Assembly: GCA_025936205.1 (NCBI GenBank)
Contig: JAICTU010000329.1
Span: forward strand, 1 to 10,409
Source: Polyangiaceae bacterium
GTDB lineage: Bacteria; Myxococcota; Polyangia; Polyangiales; Polyangiaceae
Length of the DNA stretch: 10,409 nt
Direction of reading: 5' to 3'
Shown here: positions 1 through 6,854 of the stretch, piece by piece
Layout of the letters: each line of letters starts with the position of its first letter
Position numbering within the stretch: position 1 is the first letter of the stretch
Position numbers and translations under genes: made by a program
The notes under the pieces: generated by a model
What the model saw: only the letters and a program-made list of their open reading frames with translations
Told to the model about the DNA's origin: nothing
Databases searched by the model: none

Positions 1-1055
1 CACGCCACCCTTGCCACCGGTCGACGTCGCCGGAGGCAGCAGCCCGTGTGGACGCACAGCTCGAGCACGCTCAGGACCCAGATCAGCGCGATGCCTTCCG
101 GCAGCTGCACCTCGAAGTACGAGGGCAGATAATCCCAGGGCAAGTGATTGGATGAAATGTGCGCACCGCGCAGCAGCGTGGGGCTGTCGTACGTGACGAA
201 GTTGCTGATCGTCTCCAGCGCATTGACGGGCTTGTTCACCGGGTTCGACAGCGCGCCGGGCCAGAACGGCAACATCACGGCCCAGCTTCCGAGCGCGCCT
301 GCCGTATCCAGCAGCGCGAGCGCGCCGGTCGCGCGCAGCGCACGCCTGCGCTCCGCTCCTTGCTTCAGGCGTACCTCGTCGAGGGCGCGCAGCAGCGTGA
401 ACGCAAACAAGTAGCAGACCAACACGGCCCCGGCGATGCGCACCGACATCGACAGGCCCAAGGTCAGCGCCAGCACCAGCGCCCGCGGCAGGCTCCGGCG
501 CCAGGATTCGCCCGGCGGGGGAGACCACGCGAGCAGGCGCGCGATCGCGTACAGCCCCCACACGTAGCCGACAGCGAAGGGGATATCCTTGGGATTGTTG
601 AACTGGTGCCCGTAGTACACCGGATTCAATACCAGCAGCAGCAACGCGGCGAGCGCGCCGACGGGCCCCGCGAGCACGCGCCCCAGCTTCCAGGTTCCGA
701 ACAAGCCGATCTGAGCGACGAACATGCACAGCACGTGGTTGGTGCGATACGCGTCCCAGGGCGAGATCCGGCGCAGCAGCGCAGCGCACAGATCAAAGCC
801 CGCGCCGTAGGAGGAGCGCGCCAGCCAGCGATTGTGCGCGAAGCCGTTCGTGTAGAACGAGAACACGCGCTCACCGAGCCCCACATGCGGGTACTCATCG
901 TAGGTCATGCCGTAGTCGCGCCAGGTGGCGATCATGATCAGCGCGAGCGCGCCAAAGCAAACCAGGCTGAACCGGTCCGCCCAGAGCTCCAGCCGTCGCC
1001 AGCGCTCGCGGGCTTCCGGCTCAATCCCAGAGCAGGACTCGATCCACCAGTACAT
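1..1055 (-). CDS. GT-C family (GT39-like) membrane glycosyltransferase, C-terminus cut by window edge
   Basis: An open frame of 351 codons runs from ATG at 1055-1053 to the left edge without a stop. The product is a polytopic membrane protein. A first membrane segment (about residues 29-44) is followed by an acidic loop with D47-Y-G-M-T-Y-D-E54, the position where GT-C enzymes keep the catalytic Asp/Glu. Further hydrophobic segments lie at about 106-120, 129-147, 190-222 and 243-263, and the loop motif NPKDIPF (154-160) is typical of GT39/ArnT-like proteins. Such enzymes move a sugar from a polyprenyl-phosphate donor on the outer face of the inner membrane; the acceptor here is unknown. ATG is chosen because AAGGA lies five bases upstream and no other good start occurs before the first membrane segment. 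The gene overlaps the 3' end of the upstream GT-C gene by 35 bases, implying coupled translation. The fold class is fairly sure, the substrate is not. Confidence 0.85.
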   Translation of the reverse strand, partial: MYWWIESCSGIEPEARERWRRLELWADRFSLVCFGALALIMIATWRDYGMTYDEYPHVGLGERVFSFYTNGFAHNRWLARSSYGAGFDLCAALLRRISPWDAYRTNHVLCMFVAQIGLFGTWKLGRVLAGPVGALAALLLLVLNPVYYGHQFNNPKDIPFAVGYVWGLYAIARLLAWSPPPGESWRRSLPRALVLALTLGLSMSVRIAGAVLVCYLFAFTLLRALDEVRLKQGAERRRALRATGALALLDTAGALGSWAVMLPFWPGALSNPVNKPVNALETISNFVTYDSPTLLRGAHISSNHLPWDYLPSYFEVQLPEGIALIWVLSVLELCVHTGCCLRRRRPVARVA

Positions 1056-4035
1056 GGGAATCCTTGCTGTTGTCGAACACGCGCAGCCGAGCGGTCTTCC
1101 CTTGCAGCGCCGAGATGTCCCAGAGCGCCGGGAACAGGAAGTCCGAGTCGACCGCGTCCGCGCTCTGCACCGCGGCGCCGTCCACCAGCAGCTCCACGCC
1201 CACGCGACGCTTCGAGCTCCCGCCCCCGACCAACAACGTGAGCAGGTGCCCCCGCAACACAAACGGCGGCGACAGCAGTACGCCACGAGCTTTCTCGTCG
1301 AGAACCGCCGAGGAGAGCACGCCGCGCCCGTGATAGCCGCGCATCATCGGCAGCTCGGCTGCCGTCTGTCCGCCGAGGAACACCGAGCGGTCTCCTTCCC
1401 AGCCCTCCAAGGAGGGCGTCTCGAAGTCGAAGGCACCGCCGAACGGATCGCGTGCCACCGCGCCCAGCGTGGCCTCCGCTGCTGCCGCCTCGGCCTCCGC
1501 GGCGGCACCTGGCACGGCGGTCGCCAGTCGTTCGAGCGCGGCGTCGAAGCTCGCCCACGGCTCTGCCCCGGCGGGGGTGGCGGGTCGAAAGCGCAAGAAG
1601 AAGCGTGCCTCATCCAGGCGCTGCCGCGACACGTAGAACCCGACCAGCGCGGCCAGTGCCGGAAGCTCGCCGCGCGCGTAGTAGTTCTGCAGCAGGCCGA
1701 TCTCCAGCGGATGCCCTTCATCCAGCGGTGTCTGTCGAACCTGGTAGATACGATCGCTCAGGCGCTCCCAGGCACGCGGGTCGAGCTGCGTCGCCCAGAC
1801 CTGCGCGAGGTAGGCATCCGGGGCGAATCCATCCCGTTGGTAGCCGCGCCCCAGCTCGGCGAGCTGGCTCACCAGCGCTGCGTCGGGAGCGCTGGCGGCC
1901 CCGAAACGCAGGCGCTGCTCGATGCCCGCCGTCACCGCGGGCCGCAGTGCGCGCAGCTCGGAGTGCAAGGGCGGCGGCAAGGCCGCAGGGTAGCGCGGCA
2001 GCTGTCGCCGCACGGGTTCGAGCGAAGCCCCCACCGTGAGGGGTTCCAGCTCGATCCAGGCCGTCTCCGCTCCAGAGCTCCGCCCCAGCACGCCGAGCTG
2101 AACCCGATACGCCGGCGCCGGAGCATTGGGCAGCGCGAGCGTGAACTCGACGCTCAGCGGATCGCCGCTCGACAGCTGGACCGGCAGTTCTTCAAAGCCA
2201 TGAGTCAGGACCACGGGCTTGCTGGTGACGCGCTCGCCCGCGCCTTCGATCGCCAATAGCAGCTGGTCTGCGCCGCTCAGGCGGCTCTGCGCGACGACGC
2301 TGACCAGCGTGCTCACGCGCACGCCCGGCGCGACCTTCACCGCGCTTCCTTCCGTTGCCGGCGAGTCGACATCGGCGAACGACGCTGCGCCCACCAGCGT
2401 CAGCTTGCTCGAGAGCGGACGATAGACGTGCCGCGCCAGCGGCGGGAAGTAATCGACCAGCTCCGCCTTGTGCAGCGCGAAGTAGCCGCGCGTGCGCGGC
2501 ACCTGGCGCCCATCGAGGCGAAAGTAGTCCAGGCGAAACTCGGGCGAGCTCGCGAAGTACGGCCAGAAGTTGCCCGGCAAGCTCAGCCACGTGGGCGCCT
2601 GCGGCTGCTCGTGGAACAGATACTGGTAGAAGCGAAAATCCCGGCGCAGGTTGCCGCGGTGAGCCAGCATGTCCTCGCGCAGCAGCGCCACGTTGCGATC
2701 GCACAAGCCGAGAAAGTCGATCGGCATGAACGCTGCGTCCGAGAGCCAGGAGGGGCCGCCGAAATCCTGAGTGAGCAGCGTGGCAGGGCCGAGCTGCGCC
2801 CGCCTCGACAGGCGTTTGATGGCCTTCGTCGCCTCCACTCGCTCGCAGAAGTGGCACCAGCGCTCGCGCTCCAGTCGGACGAGCCGCGGCAGCTGTTGTT
2901 GCCACCAGAACCAAAGCAGACCAGCGCCGAACGCCAGCGCTGGGACCTCGGCCGGCAGCCGCCCGCGCGCCCATCCCGAAAGGACGCGGCTGGTGCTATC
3001 GACCCCCGCGGCAGCCAGCGCCAGGGCGGCAGGCGCAAACAGTGACAGGAACCTGCCGTGCGGCATCCAGTCCCCGCCGGAGTACGCGATGAACGCCACC
3101 CCTGCCAGGCAAGTCCAGCCGAGCAACAGCTCGAGCCGCGAGCGGCGCAGCAACCCCAGGGCCATCAGCGGCAGGGCGTAACCCAGACCGCTCTCGCGCA
3201 CGCTGCGCACCAGGTAGTCGCTGCTGTCCTCCCAGCTCCAGCGGCTCGATTTGGCGTGAAAGGTGTTCGGCACCCAGTGACGAAAGACCAGGTAGTGCAG
3301 CGCTTGATACGCCACGAGCGGCAACAGCCACAGGCAGAGCGCGCGCAGAGCCCGCGTCCGCGTCGAAGCTCGCGCCGCTTGCCACAATTGCAGCGCCAGC
3401 CAGGGCGCGACGTACAGCACGCCTTCGGGACGCGTGATGCACAGGCCGAACGCGACCAGACCCGACAGACGCCGGGCGTTCGGGTTCACCGCTTCGCGGA
3501 CGTCGAGGAACACCAGACCCGCCAGCAAGGCCCAGAACAGCGAGTTCTCCAGACCCGCGACGGCCCAGACCGCAGTCTCCAACCAGCAGCCCAGCGCAGC
3601 CGCGAACAGCGCCTGCACCGCGCCCCATCCGCGCCTGCGCGGGCCCACCATCAGCGACGCCCCGCCGAGCAGTGCGGCCGCCGAGAAGCAGAATACCCCG
3701 AGCCACTTGGCGACCACCGGCAGCTCCAACCCCAGCCACTGAAACGGGATGAGCAGAAACACCCAGAGCGGGTTCGAGTAGCCCTCCACCCAGGGGCCAC
3801 CGACGACCGCTACCGGGCCCAGCCCCTCGGCGATGTGCTTGGCGTAGGCGTAGCTGATGCCGGCGTCGTCGATCGTGAAATGCCAGACCGCGCGCAGCCC
3901 GCGCAGCCAGACCCAGCTCACGAGGCCGAGCAGCGCGAGCCGATAGACGGCGGACAGCAGAAGGAGCGGACTCAACCACTCCGGCAGCGCGTCACGGACC
4001 GCTTGGAGCCGCCCTACGATGGCCTGGCGCTGCAC
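1021..4035 (-). CDS. AftB-like GT-C glycosyltransferase with long C-terminal extension ending in a jelly-roll-like domain
   Basis: A 1004-residue protein. The N-terminal half is a polytopic membrane region with the signatures of the AftB-like GT-C family: FTIDDAGISYAYAKHIAEG (53-71, acidic pair D56-D57), VEGYSNPLW (83-91), GLEN (161-164), TRPEG (201-205), VPNTFHAK (255-262), GGDWMPHGRF (320-329) and IDFLGLCDRNVA (439-450). The first membrane segment is about 21-47; many others follow up to about 380. Known relatives transfer sugars from polyprenyl-phosphate donors to envelope glycans or proteins. Residues 400-690 are mostly beta-rich and soluble, 690-860 helical and Ala-rich, and 862-1004 resemble a carbohydrate-binding beta sandwich. 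Relatives usually end within 500-700 residues, so the tail is unusual. The start is GTG at 4035; only CTG codons lie between it and an in-frame TGA upstream, and no clear ribosome site is seen. It sits about 107 bases after the FHA gene and overlaps the next glycosyltransferase gene. Substrate unknown. Confidence 0.88.
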   Translation of the reverse strand: MQRQAIVGRLQAVRDALPEWLSPLLLLSAVYRLALLGLVSWVWLRGLRAVWHFTIDDAGISYAYAKHIAEGLGPVAVVGGPWVEGYSNPLWVFLLIPFQWLGLELPVVAKWLGVFCFSAAALLGGASLMVGPRRRGWGAVQALFAAALGCWLETAVWAVAGLENSLFWALLAGLVFLDVREAVNPNARRLSGLVAFGLCITRPEGVLYVAPWLALQLWQAARASTRTRALRALCLWLLPLVAYQALHYLVFRHWVPNTFHAKSSRWSWEDSSDYLVRSVRESGLGYALPLMALGLLRRSRLELLLGWTCLAGVAFIAYSGGDWMPHGRFLSLFAPAALALAAAGVDSTSRVLSGWARGRLPAEVPALAFGAGLLWFWWQQQLPRLVRLERERWCHFCERVEATKAIKRLSRRAQLGPATLLTQDFGGPSWLSDAAFMPIDFLGLCDRNVALLREDMLAHRGNLRRDFRFYQYLFHEQPQAPTWLSLPGNFWPYFASSPEFRLDYFRLDGRQVPRTRGYFALHKAELVDYFPPLARHVYRPLSSKLTLVGAASFADVDSPATEGSAVKVAPGVRVSTLVSVVAQSRLSGADQLLLAIEGAGERVTSKPVVLTHGFEELPVQLSSGDPLSVEFTLALPNAPAPAYRVQLGVLGRSSGAETAWIELEPLTVGASLEPVRRQLPRYPAALPPPLHSELRALRPAVTAGIEQRLRFGAASAPDAALVSQLAELGRGYQRDGFAPDAYLAQVWATQLDPRAWERLSDRIYQVRQTPLDEGHPLEIGLLQNYYARGELPALAALVGFYVSRQRLDEARFFLRFRPATPAGAEPWASFDAALERLATAVPGAAAEAEAAAAEATLGAVARDPFGGAFDFETPSLEGWEGDRSVFLGGQTAAELPMMRGYHGRGVLSSAVLDEKARGVLLSPPFVLRGHLLTLLVGGGSSKRRVGVELLVDGAAVQSADAVDSDFLFPALWDISALQGKTARLRVFDNSKDSHVLVDRVLLWD
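1024..1452 (-). other. C-terminal jelly-roll-like (GH32 C-terminal-like) domain of the AftB-like protein
   Basis: Residues 862-1004 of the 1004-aa protein. Visible landmarks in order are FDFETPSLEGW (869-879), GYHGRGVLSS (900-909), GVLLSPPFVLRG (918-929), LLVGGGSSKRR (934-944), VELLVDG (947-953), LWDISALQGKTARLRVFD (971-988) and VLVDRVLLW (995-1003). The same order, with a DFE..GW opening, SPPF, GGG, LLVDG, WD.S.L.GK.A and VD near the end, is one I recall from the beta sandwich at the end of some GH32 levanases and fructosidases and related bacterial surface proteins. A sugar-binding role is inferred; the match is from memory and was not searched. Confidence 0.6.
1061..1065 (-). promoter_or_regulatory. 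Ribosome binding site inside the upstream gene
   Basis: The minus strand reads AAGGA, then five bases, then ATG at 1055. It lies inside the last codons of the upstream glycosyltransferase gene and decides the start of the downstream one. Confidence 0.6.
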
Positions 4036-4079
4036 CGCGCGCAGAGTGGCTCGGGTGCATTTGGCGTGTCAATGGAGCG

Positions 4080-4107
4080 AAAAACTCGGGCTGCGGGTGT
4101 CCCCGCA
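4080..4107 (-). terminator. Possible weak intrinsic terminator after the FHA gene
   Basis: On the minus strand the second hairpin (6-bp stem, 4-base loop) is followed after seven bases by a run of five T (4084-4080). The gap between stem and T run is longer than in a standard terminator, so it may only attenuate readthrough into the glycosyltransferase genes. It could also be no terminator at all. Confidence 0.3.
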
Positions 4108-4140
4108 ATAGACTCGGGCTGCGGGGTGTCCCCGCAATAG
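4084..4140 (-). repeat. Two tandem 28/29-base units, each with a GC hairpin
   Basis: Two units, 4084-4111 and 4112-4140, are identical except for one extra G in the second. A third unit seems to begin at 4141 (ACTC) and merges with the stop codon of the FHA gene. On the minus strand the first-transcribed unit forms TGCGGGG-ACA-CCCCGCA (stem 4120-4126 with 4130-4136) and the next forms TGCGGG-GACA-CCCGCA (stem 4092-4097 with 4102-4107). The units fill over half of the spacer between the FHA gene and the AftB-like gene. Confidence 0.85.
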
Positions 4141-4142
4141 AC

Positions 4143-5624
4143 TCAGAACGGCGGCTCGCGCGTGAGCTCGGACGCCGGCAGGCCTGTCTCGGGTGCCGGC
4201 TGCTGCTTGGCAGGAGGCTTGGGCGCCGGGGGCGGCGGTGCCTCCGGCGCATCCGCGTGACCATCTGCCGAATCATCGGTGCGGCCGCGAGTTCCGACAG
4301 GAGCATGCGCGCGGCGCGGGGGCGGCGTGGCGGCGGGCGGCGCCGGCGGCTTTGGCTTGTTGGCAGCGAGCGCCACGCTGGTCTGGGGCTTGGCGTTCTT
4401 GCCGTGATTCTTGTCCGCGTTCGGCAAGTCCGCCACATCGACCGACGACACGCCCTCTTCCAGCTTGGCGAGCTCCGTAGCGGCGCGCTGGCGCCGCTCT
4501 TGGTCGACCTCTGGGGTCTTGGCCACCTTGTCCAGCAAGCTGCGCCGCTCGACCGGATCGGGCGACTCCTCCGCCGCCTTGAAGATCTCGTCCGCCCAGC
4601 GCCGCTCGATGCTCTTGAACGCTTCGCTCTGACGCAGACTGCTGTCCTGAGGGATTTCTGACAGCTTGCGATGCGCCGCCACGATCGCGCCCTCGGTGGC
4701 CAGGCTGCTGGCCTCTTCGAGCAGACGATTGGTGCCGTCGGCGCGCGGGGGCGGCGCCTTCTCGGGCGGCACCTCGGCAACGGGCTCGCTGGTCTCGGGC
4801 AGCCTGACGGTGGTGGCCGTCGGCGTCTCTTCCGAAGGCCGTACCGCGAGCGCGATCACCGCGACCACCAGCAACGCAGCGCCGCCGTACAGCGCCATCG
4901 CGCCGCGCCCGCTGCGGCTGCGCGGTGAGGGATCGATCTCCGCCGCCCGCGTGGACATCGGGGCCGCCTGCGTCACCACGTCTTCGACGCCGGCGGGTAC
5001 GAACTTGAGCCGCACGTCGCCCAGCTCCACCACGTCGCCACTGCGCAACATGGCGCTCGGCAGATCCGCGCCGTTGATGCGCAGACCGTTGGAGCTGCCC
5101 TGGTCGAGGATCATCAACCCGTGCTCGGTGCGCAGCACCTCCACGTGCACGCGGCTCACCGAGGCGTCGTCGAGCGCGATCTGGCATTCCTCGCCACGAC
5201 CGACGAGCAGCTTCTGCTCGGTCAACGGATAGACCGTGCCGACGCCGGGCCCCTGCACGACCACGAAACGATCGGGCAGCTGCGCCGCCGAGACCAGCGC
5301 ATCCAGCGCGCGGCTCTCGATCGCCTGCTGCGATTCGTCCATCAGCTCCAGCCGGTAATCACCGAGCTGGATCGTGTCGCCGTGCTTGAGGTGCCGAGGT
5401 GCCGAGACCCGCTCGCCGTTGACGAACGAGCCCGTGTAGCTGTTCTTATCTTCGATCGTCCATTCCGCGTCCCCCTCGCGATACAGCCGCGCATGGGTAC
5501 GCGAAATGTTGCGTTCGGTCAGACGGATGGTGCTGTCCTCGGCACGGCCCAGCGAGTAGTCGGAGCGCACCAACTTCACCACGGTGCGGTTCGACTCGTC
5601 GTCGACCACGCAGAGCTTCCACAT
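4143..5624 (-). CDS. Membrane-anchored protein with two FHA domains and a proline-rich tail
   Basis: Read from ATG at 5624 the product has 493 residues. FHA domain 1 spans about 18-95 with G26-R27, S41-R-T-H44 and N61-S-Y-T-G-S-F-V-N69-G70. FHA domain 2 spans about 119-210 with G142-R143, S157-R-V-H160, D174-Q-G-S-S-N179-G180 and I-N184-G185. One membrane helix (about 245-261) follows, then a Pro/Ala-rich and partly helical tail (about 265-493), probably periplasmic. FHA domains bind phosphothreonine peptides, so the protein likely links a Ser/Thr kinase signal on the cytoplasmic face to something in the envelope; no kinase lies in the window. The start MWKL directly precedes the first FHA strand, as I recall for myxobacterial relatives, and GGGAGG lies only two bases upstream. 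A GTG at 5669 would add 15 residues. The hydrolase gene upstream is 126 bases away on the same strand; the AftB-like gene follows after the hairpin repeat. Confidence 0.88.
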   Translation of the reverse strand: MWKLCVVDDESNRTVVKLVRSDYSLGRAEDSTIRLTERNISRTHARLYREGDAEWTIEDKNSYTGSFVNGERVSAPRHLKHGDTIQLGDYRLELMDESQQAIESRALDALVSAAQLPDRFVVVQGPGVGTVYPLTEQKLLVGRGEECQIALDDASVSRVHVEVLRTEHGLMILDQGSSNGLRINGADLPSAMLRSGDVVELGDVRLKFVPAGVEDVVTQAAPMSTRAAEIDPSPRSRSGRGAMALYGGAALLVVAVIALAVRPSEETPTATTVRLPETSEPVAEVPPEKAPPPRADGTNRLLEEASSLATEGAIVAAHRKLSEIPQDSSLRQSEAFKSIERRWADEIFKAAEESPDPVERRSLLDKVAKTPEVDQERRQRAATELAKLEEGVSSVDVADLPNADKNHGKNAKPQTSVALAANKPKPPAPPAATPPPRRAHAPVGTRGRTDDSADGHADAPEAPPPPAPKPPAKQQPAPETGLPASELTREPPF

Positions 5625-5634
5625 CGCCTCCCAT

Positions 5635-5663
5635 TTTATGCCTCGAAACGACGCTCCCGCCAA
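5635..5663 (-). promoter_or_regulatory. Weak sigma-70-like promoter candidate before the FHA gene
   Basis: The minus strand has TTGGCG (5663-5658), a 17-base spacer and CATAAA (5640-5635), each box matching four of six consensus bases. Transcription would start almost at the ribosome site, leaving a very short leader, which weakens the case. The AT-rich patch is still unusual for this GC-rich region. Confidence 0.2.
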
Positions 5664-5750
5664 GAACACGGAGCAGCGGAAATGCAGTGAATGCGCCGAT
5701 TCTGCCGCGTTGGCCGTCTTCGATACGTCGACCCGCGAGGCGGCCCCGCG

Positions 5751-6854
5751 TCATAGGCCAGCCGCAAGACCAAATAATTCCCCGTGGATGTCCGGCCGGA
5801 CGCCTCTAATTTGAATATTTTCGCGGCTGGGATGGACCCGATTGGTCAGGAGCACCGCGGCTATCGAAGCCTCCGGATCACACCACACGCTGGTGCCGGT
5901 GAAGCCCAGGTGCCCGAATGACCGGGGCCCGAAACGAGGGCCGGCAGACGACCCCTGCTCCGCCTTGCCGTCGAATCCCATCCGCAGCGAGCCTCCCGGG
6001 CGAGGCTGCACCAGCAGCCCCGCCTCCGCGGCGCTGAGCCAGTCCGGGTTGCGCCCGGCGAGCGCGTCCAGCATCGCTCGGGCGAACCCTCCGACGGCTC
6101 CGGCCGTCCCGAACAGCCCGGCGTGCCCGGCGAGCCCACTGCCCTGCAGGTCCCAGGCGTTGTCGTCGTGGACGGCGCCCCAGATCAGACCACCGCGGTC
6201 CTGCACGATCTCGGTGGGTGCCACCTGGGCCAGGAACTCCGAGCTGCCCAGTCGCTGCGCCCAGCCCTGGGCGGAGTCGAGCTCCAGCGCGTGGGGCTCC
6301 GCGACTTCGAGCTGCACGCATCGCTCCACGCCGCCGAGCCGCTCGAGCAGCGCTCCGATCAAGATGTAGCCGAGGTCGCTATAGAGCGGCGCAAAACCCT
6401 GATCGGGCGGCGCTGTCCGACACTCGGAGCGGCGCCCATTCGCGCACAGGCCGAGCCAGTCCTCACGCGCGACCCCGCTGTCCCGAAGCCGAACATGCGC
6501 GAGCAGACCCGCGCGGTGAGAGGCGAACAGGCGCAGCGGCAGCGCTGCGCTCGCGCTGCCCGCGGCAGCAGGCAGGAGCTCGCCGAGGGGACTTTCCCAG
6601 CTCAGCTGTTGCGCTCGCGCGAGCCGCGCCAGCGCGCAGGCCACCACGGGCTTCGTCAGCGATGCCAGGTCATAGAGGGTTGCGGGTGTGACCTCCGCCG
6701 AGCCCGGTCCCGAGTGCACGCCAGCGGCGCCTTCCGCGCTGCGCCAGCTGCTGCCGTCGAAGCGGGCAACGTAGGCGGCTGCGCCCGGCGCGACGCCGCG
6801 CTCCGTGACCCAGCGCTTAAGGACTTGCCGGATTTCGTCGTGGATCAGAGCCAA
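5751..6854 (-). CDS. Beta-lactamase-fold serine hydrolase (class C / PBP4B-like)
   Basis: A 367-residue protein of the beta-lactamase-related family (serine beta-lactamase, D-Ala-D-Ala carboxypeptidase and esterase fold). The catalytic S65-L-T-K68 lies in YDLASLTKP, the second motif is Y158-S-D160, and the third is H315-L-G317 in FGHLGFTGTSVW. VHDDNAWDL (229-236) and GLAGHAGLFGTA (240-251) resemble the PBP4B/YfeW branch, so a peptidoglycan peptide or related ester/amide is a plausible substrate, but this is not shown. No signal peptide is visible and the fold begins almost at residue 20, so as encoded the protein looks cytoplasmic. The start is TTG at 6854; upstream in this frame there is no ATG or GTG for many codons, and the next internal start (GTG, residue 46) would cut into the fold. 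Its start shares one base with the divergent pilC start. The FHA gene follows on the same strand. Confidence 0.88.
   Translation of the reverse strand: MALIHDEIRQVLKRWVTERGVAPGAAAYVARFDGSSWRSAEGAAGVHSGPGSAEVTPATLYDLASLTKPVVACALARLARAQQLSWESPLGELLPAAAGSASAALPLRLFASHRAGLLAHVRLRDSGVAREDWLGLCANGRRSECRTAPPDQGFAPLYSDLGYILIGALLERLGGVERCVQLEVAEPHALELDSAQGWAQRLGSSEFLAQVAPTEIVQDRGGLIWGAVHDDNAWDLQGSGLAGHAGLFGTAGAVGGFARAMLDALAGRNPDWLSAAEAGLLVQPRPGGSLRMGFDGKAEQGSSAGPRFGPRSFGHLGFTGTSVWCDPEASIAAVLLTNRVHPSRENIQIRGVRPDIHGELFGLAAGL

Noticed and set aside
159..2259. Long plus-strand open frames (159-1241 and 925-2259)
   Set aside because: They run opposite to the two glycosyltransferase genes, whose products show clear family motifs. 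The plus-strand products are Arg/Gln/Pro-rich with no recognisable domain, as expected for antisense shadows in GC-rich DNA.
3058..4140. A 360-codon plus-strand frame ending at the hairpin repeat
   Set aside because: It is antisense to the AftB-like membrane domain, is rich in Arg and Gln, and has no domain-like pattern.
4084..4140. The tandem units as a CRISPR array
   Set aside because: The units abut directly with no spacers, and there are only two of them with no cas gene nearby.
6780..6853. A sigma-70 or sigma-54 promoter for pilC inside the hydrolase gene
   Set aside because: No pair of boxes with acceptable match and spacing was found by eye.
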